Assembly: GCF_023703325.1 (NCBI RefSeq)
Contig: NZ_JAMQGM010000027.1
Location: 20,501 to 84,500, forward strand
Direction: 5' to 3'
DNA from: Streptomyces meridianus
Lineage (GTDB): Bacteria; Actinomycetota; Actinomycetes; Streptomycetales; Streptomycetaceae
DNA length: 64,000 nt
Part shown: one piece after another, positions 62,611 to 64,000 of the stretch
Position numbering within the stretch: the first letter of the stretch is position 1
How the letters are laid out: every line of letters begins with the position of its first letter
The notes under the pieces: generated by a model
What the model saw: only the letters and a program-made list of their open reading frames with translations
Databases searched by the model: none
Told to the model about the DNA's origin: nothing
Position numbers and translations under genes: made by a program

Positions 62611-62639
62611 GAACTAATATCGTTCGATGTTCGGCAATG
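62611..62639 (-). promoter_or_regulatory. Putative GylR operator and promoter of glpFKD
   Basis: On the minus strand TATGGT at 62608-62603 resembles a -10 element and several GAAC/GTTCG repeats cover 62611-62639. TGTTCGGCAATG at 62628-62639 matches 10 of 12 positions of TGTTCAGCATTG read before gylR (63534-63523), so GylR probably binds both and autoregulates. Confidence 0.5.
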
Positions 62640-62727
62640 CCGACCAGTGCACGGCAGTTTTCTTCACAGCCCGCAAGCCGTCAAGGCTCCGGGTCGGGAA
62701 AGGTGCTCCGGGCGCGCGCCGCCCGGG

Positions 62728-63492
62728 TCAGAAGCGCCCGGCGCCCAGATCGCGGGAGACCGAGCGCGCGCAGTCGCGCACCGCAGCCACCAAGTGCTGA
62801 CGGAGCTCCCCGCCCTCACAGACGCGCTCGACCGCCCCCGTGACGGCGACCGCGCCGACCGGCATCCGCCGTCGGTCGTGGACGGGCGCGGCGACGGAGG
62901 CCACGCCCTCCCAGGTCTCCTCCACGTCCGCCGCCCAGCCGCGGGCCCGGGTGAGCTCCAGAACGCGCTCGAAGTCCTCCGGGTCGGTGACGGTCCGGCC
63001 GGTGAAGGCTTCCAGTTCCCCCTCGGCCACCTCGCTGTGGGCGACCGGGTCGTACGCCGAGAGGACCTTGCCCAGGGCTGTGCTGTGCAGTGGATGCATG
63101 GCGCCCACCTCGAGCACCTGGCGGCTGTCGTCCGGCCGGAAGACGTGGTGGACCACGAGCACCCCGCGCTTGTGGAGCACCCCCAGATAGACGCTCTCGC
63201 CGCTGGACCGGGCCAGATCGTCCGTCCAGACCAGGGCCCGGGCGCGCAGCTCGTGCACGTCCAGGTAGCTGTTGCCCAGCCGGAGCAGCTCCGCACCGAG
63301 TTGGTAGCGCCCCGAGGCGGGGTCCTGTTCGACGAAGCCCTCCTGCTGGAGCGTGCGCAGGATGCCGTGCGCCGTGCCCTTCGCCAGTCCCAGTGCGGAG
63401 GCGATGTCCGACAGGCCGAGCCGGCGCTCGCCGCCCGCGAGCAGGCGCAGCATCGCTGCGGCGCGCTCCAGCGACTGGATGTTCCGTGTCAT
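62728..63492 (-). CDS. gylR: IclR-family regulator of the glycerol operon
   Basis: 254 residues. N-terminal winged helix-turn-helix (about 5-60, LSDIASALGLAKGTAHGILRTLQQEGFV) and C-terminal IclR effector domain (LHSTALGKVLSAY, VASVAAPVHDRRRMPVGAVAVTGA). ATG with AGGAAGG upstream. Positioned just upstream of glpF on the same strand, with its own promoter, as in the gyl locus of S. coelicolor where GylR represses glycerol genes and is released by glycerol 3-phosphate. The following 228 bp hold the operon promoter. Confidence 0.93.
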   Translation of the reverse strand: MTRNIQSLERAAAMLRLLAGGERRLGLSDIASALGLAKGTAHGILRTLQQEGFVEQDPASGRYQLGAELLRLGNSYLDVHELRARALVWTDDLARSSGESVYLGVLHKRGVLVVHHVFRPDDSRQVLEVGAMHPLHSTALGKVLSAYDPVAHSEVAEGELEAFTGRTVTDPEDFERVLELTRARGWAADVEETWEGVASVAAPVHDRRRMPVGAVAVTGAVERVCEGGELRQHLVAAVRDCARSVSRDLGAGRF

Positions 63493-63522
63493 CCCTGCCT
63501 TCCTCCCTCACGCACGGGTCGA

Positions 63523-63534
63523 CAATGCTGAACA
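63523..63534 (-). promoter_or_regulatory. Putative GylR autoregulatory half of operator
   Basis: TGTTCAGCATTG (minus strand) about 30-42 bp before the gylR start resembles the glpFKD operator at 62628-62639 (10 of 12 identical). Confidence 0.45.
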
Positions 63535-63694
63535 CTATCGGCCTTTGCCGACCTCGCGGTAGCACAGCGTCGCCGCACGCGTGACCGGTGTCGCACAGGC
63601 GTCACAGGCCCCGGAGCCCCTGTCCGCCTCGTGGAACACAATGAGCGGCCGCGCTCCGGACAGTTACGCTGGCCGGGTGCGCCCTCCGTGGCAG

Positions 63695-63724
63695 GGGGTG
63701 CAAAGCCGACAGCCGTCGCACCCC
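63695..63724 (+). promoter_or_regulatory. Leader hairpin before metH
   Basis: GGGGTGC (63695-63701) and GCACCCC (63718-63724) form a 7-bp stem with a 16-nt loop that ends next to the AGGGAG ribosome binding site (63725-63730). It could modulate translation. It does not match the cobalamin, SAM or SAH riboswitch cores as I know them. Confidence 0.35.
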
Positions 63725-63737
63725 AGGGAGCAACTCC

Positions 63738-64000
63738 ATGGCCTCGTACGAGCCACCTTCGACCGTTACCGACCGTGTCCGAGCACTGCGTGAGGCACTG
63801 GCCTCGCGGGTGGTGGTGGCCGACGGCGGGATGGGCACCATGCTGCAGGCCCAGGAGCCGTCGCTGGAGGACTTCGAGCAGTTGGAAGGCTGCAACGAGG
63901 TGCTGAACGTGACGCGGCCGGACATCGTGCGCTCGGTGCACGAGGAGTACTTCGCGGTCGGCGTGGACTGCGTGGAGACCAACACCTTCGGTGCGAACCT
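63738..64000 (+). CDS. metH: Cobalamin-dependent methionine synthase, 5' end
   Basis: First 87 codons of MetH, cut by the window edge. ADGGMGTMLQAQ, GCNEVLNVTRPDIVRSVHEEY and VDCVETNTFGAN are the start of the homocysteine-binding methyltransferase domain. ATG with AGGGAG 7 nt upstream. Divergent from gylR as in S. coelicolor. The full protein (about 1,150-1,250 residues) transfers methyl groups from methyltetrahydrofolate to homocysteine. Confidence 0.94.
   Translation, partial: MASYEPPSTVTDRVRALREALASRVVVADGGMGTMLQAQEPSLEDFEQLEGCNEVLNVTRPDIVRSVHEEYFAVGVDCVETNTFGAN

Noticed and set aside
63663..63668. TTACGCT-like -10 element for metH
   Set aside because: No convincing -35 element at the right distance; not listed as a promoter.

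Overview
The window is high-GC actinobacterial DNA and almost certainly a Streptomyces chromosome. Evidence: strong third-position GC bias with long antisense shadow frames, two chaplins (one with a sortase LAETG signal), the mycothiol gene mshC, and a gene order from chaplins through the SCO1664-like gene, mshC, PAC2, the glycerol operon and gylR to metH that I recall from the S. coelicolor core (from memory, not searched). No rRNA, CRISPR, prophage or insertion sequence was seen. One tRNA-Leu(GAG) lies on the minus strand at about 40.4 kb. Genes are tightly packed and no gene-free stretch exceeds 300 bases.

Left part, 1 to 17.7 kb, is mixed metabolism. It holds a 5'-truncated penicillin-acylase-family enzyme; a guanidinium exporter behind a guanidine-III riboswitch; a NamZ-type muramidase; an SDR / acyl-CoA ligase / TetR operon; a P1-family peptidase; an acyl-CoA dehydrogenase / kinase-like phosphotransferase operon sharing a putative operator with the SDR operon; two DUF202 membrane proteins; a Nudix-like protein that has lost its Nudix box; and an APC permease coupled to a copper amine oxidase.

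Middle part, 17.7 to 40.3 kb, is devoted to extracellular glycans. After a phosphoketolase come a GH6 lipoprotein, a GlxA-like radical copper oxidase and a CslA-like GT2 synthase, the known set for the apical beta-glycan of Streptomyces hyphae. Next is a compact co-directional exopolysaccharide locus: secreted protein, GT4, phosphoglycosyltransferase, Wzy-like polymerase, Wzx/MurJ-like flippase, NodB deacetylase, GT4, Wzz-like protein without kinase, and a CelD-like GNAT protein. A secreted GH26-like hydrolase and an overlapping ATP-grasp / flavin monooxygenase-like pair follow.

Right part, 40.4 to 64 kb, looks like conserved core: M20 peptidase, the two chaplins, small conserved proteins, a RecD-like protein without a Walker A motif, AKR and LLM oxidoreductases, a ferritin-like protein, CorA, the phosphatase / DUF3090 / SCO1664 / mshC group, a Nudix hydrolase, PAC2, a GH13 enzyme, the glycerol operon glpF-glpK-glpD with its IclR regulator gylR, and the 5' end of metH.
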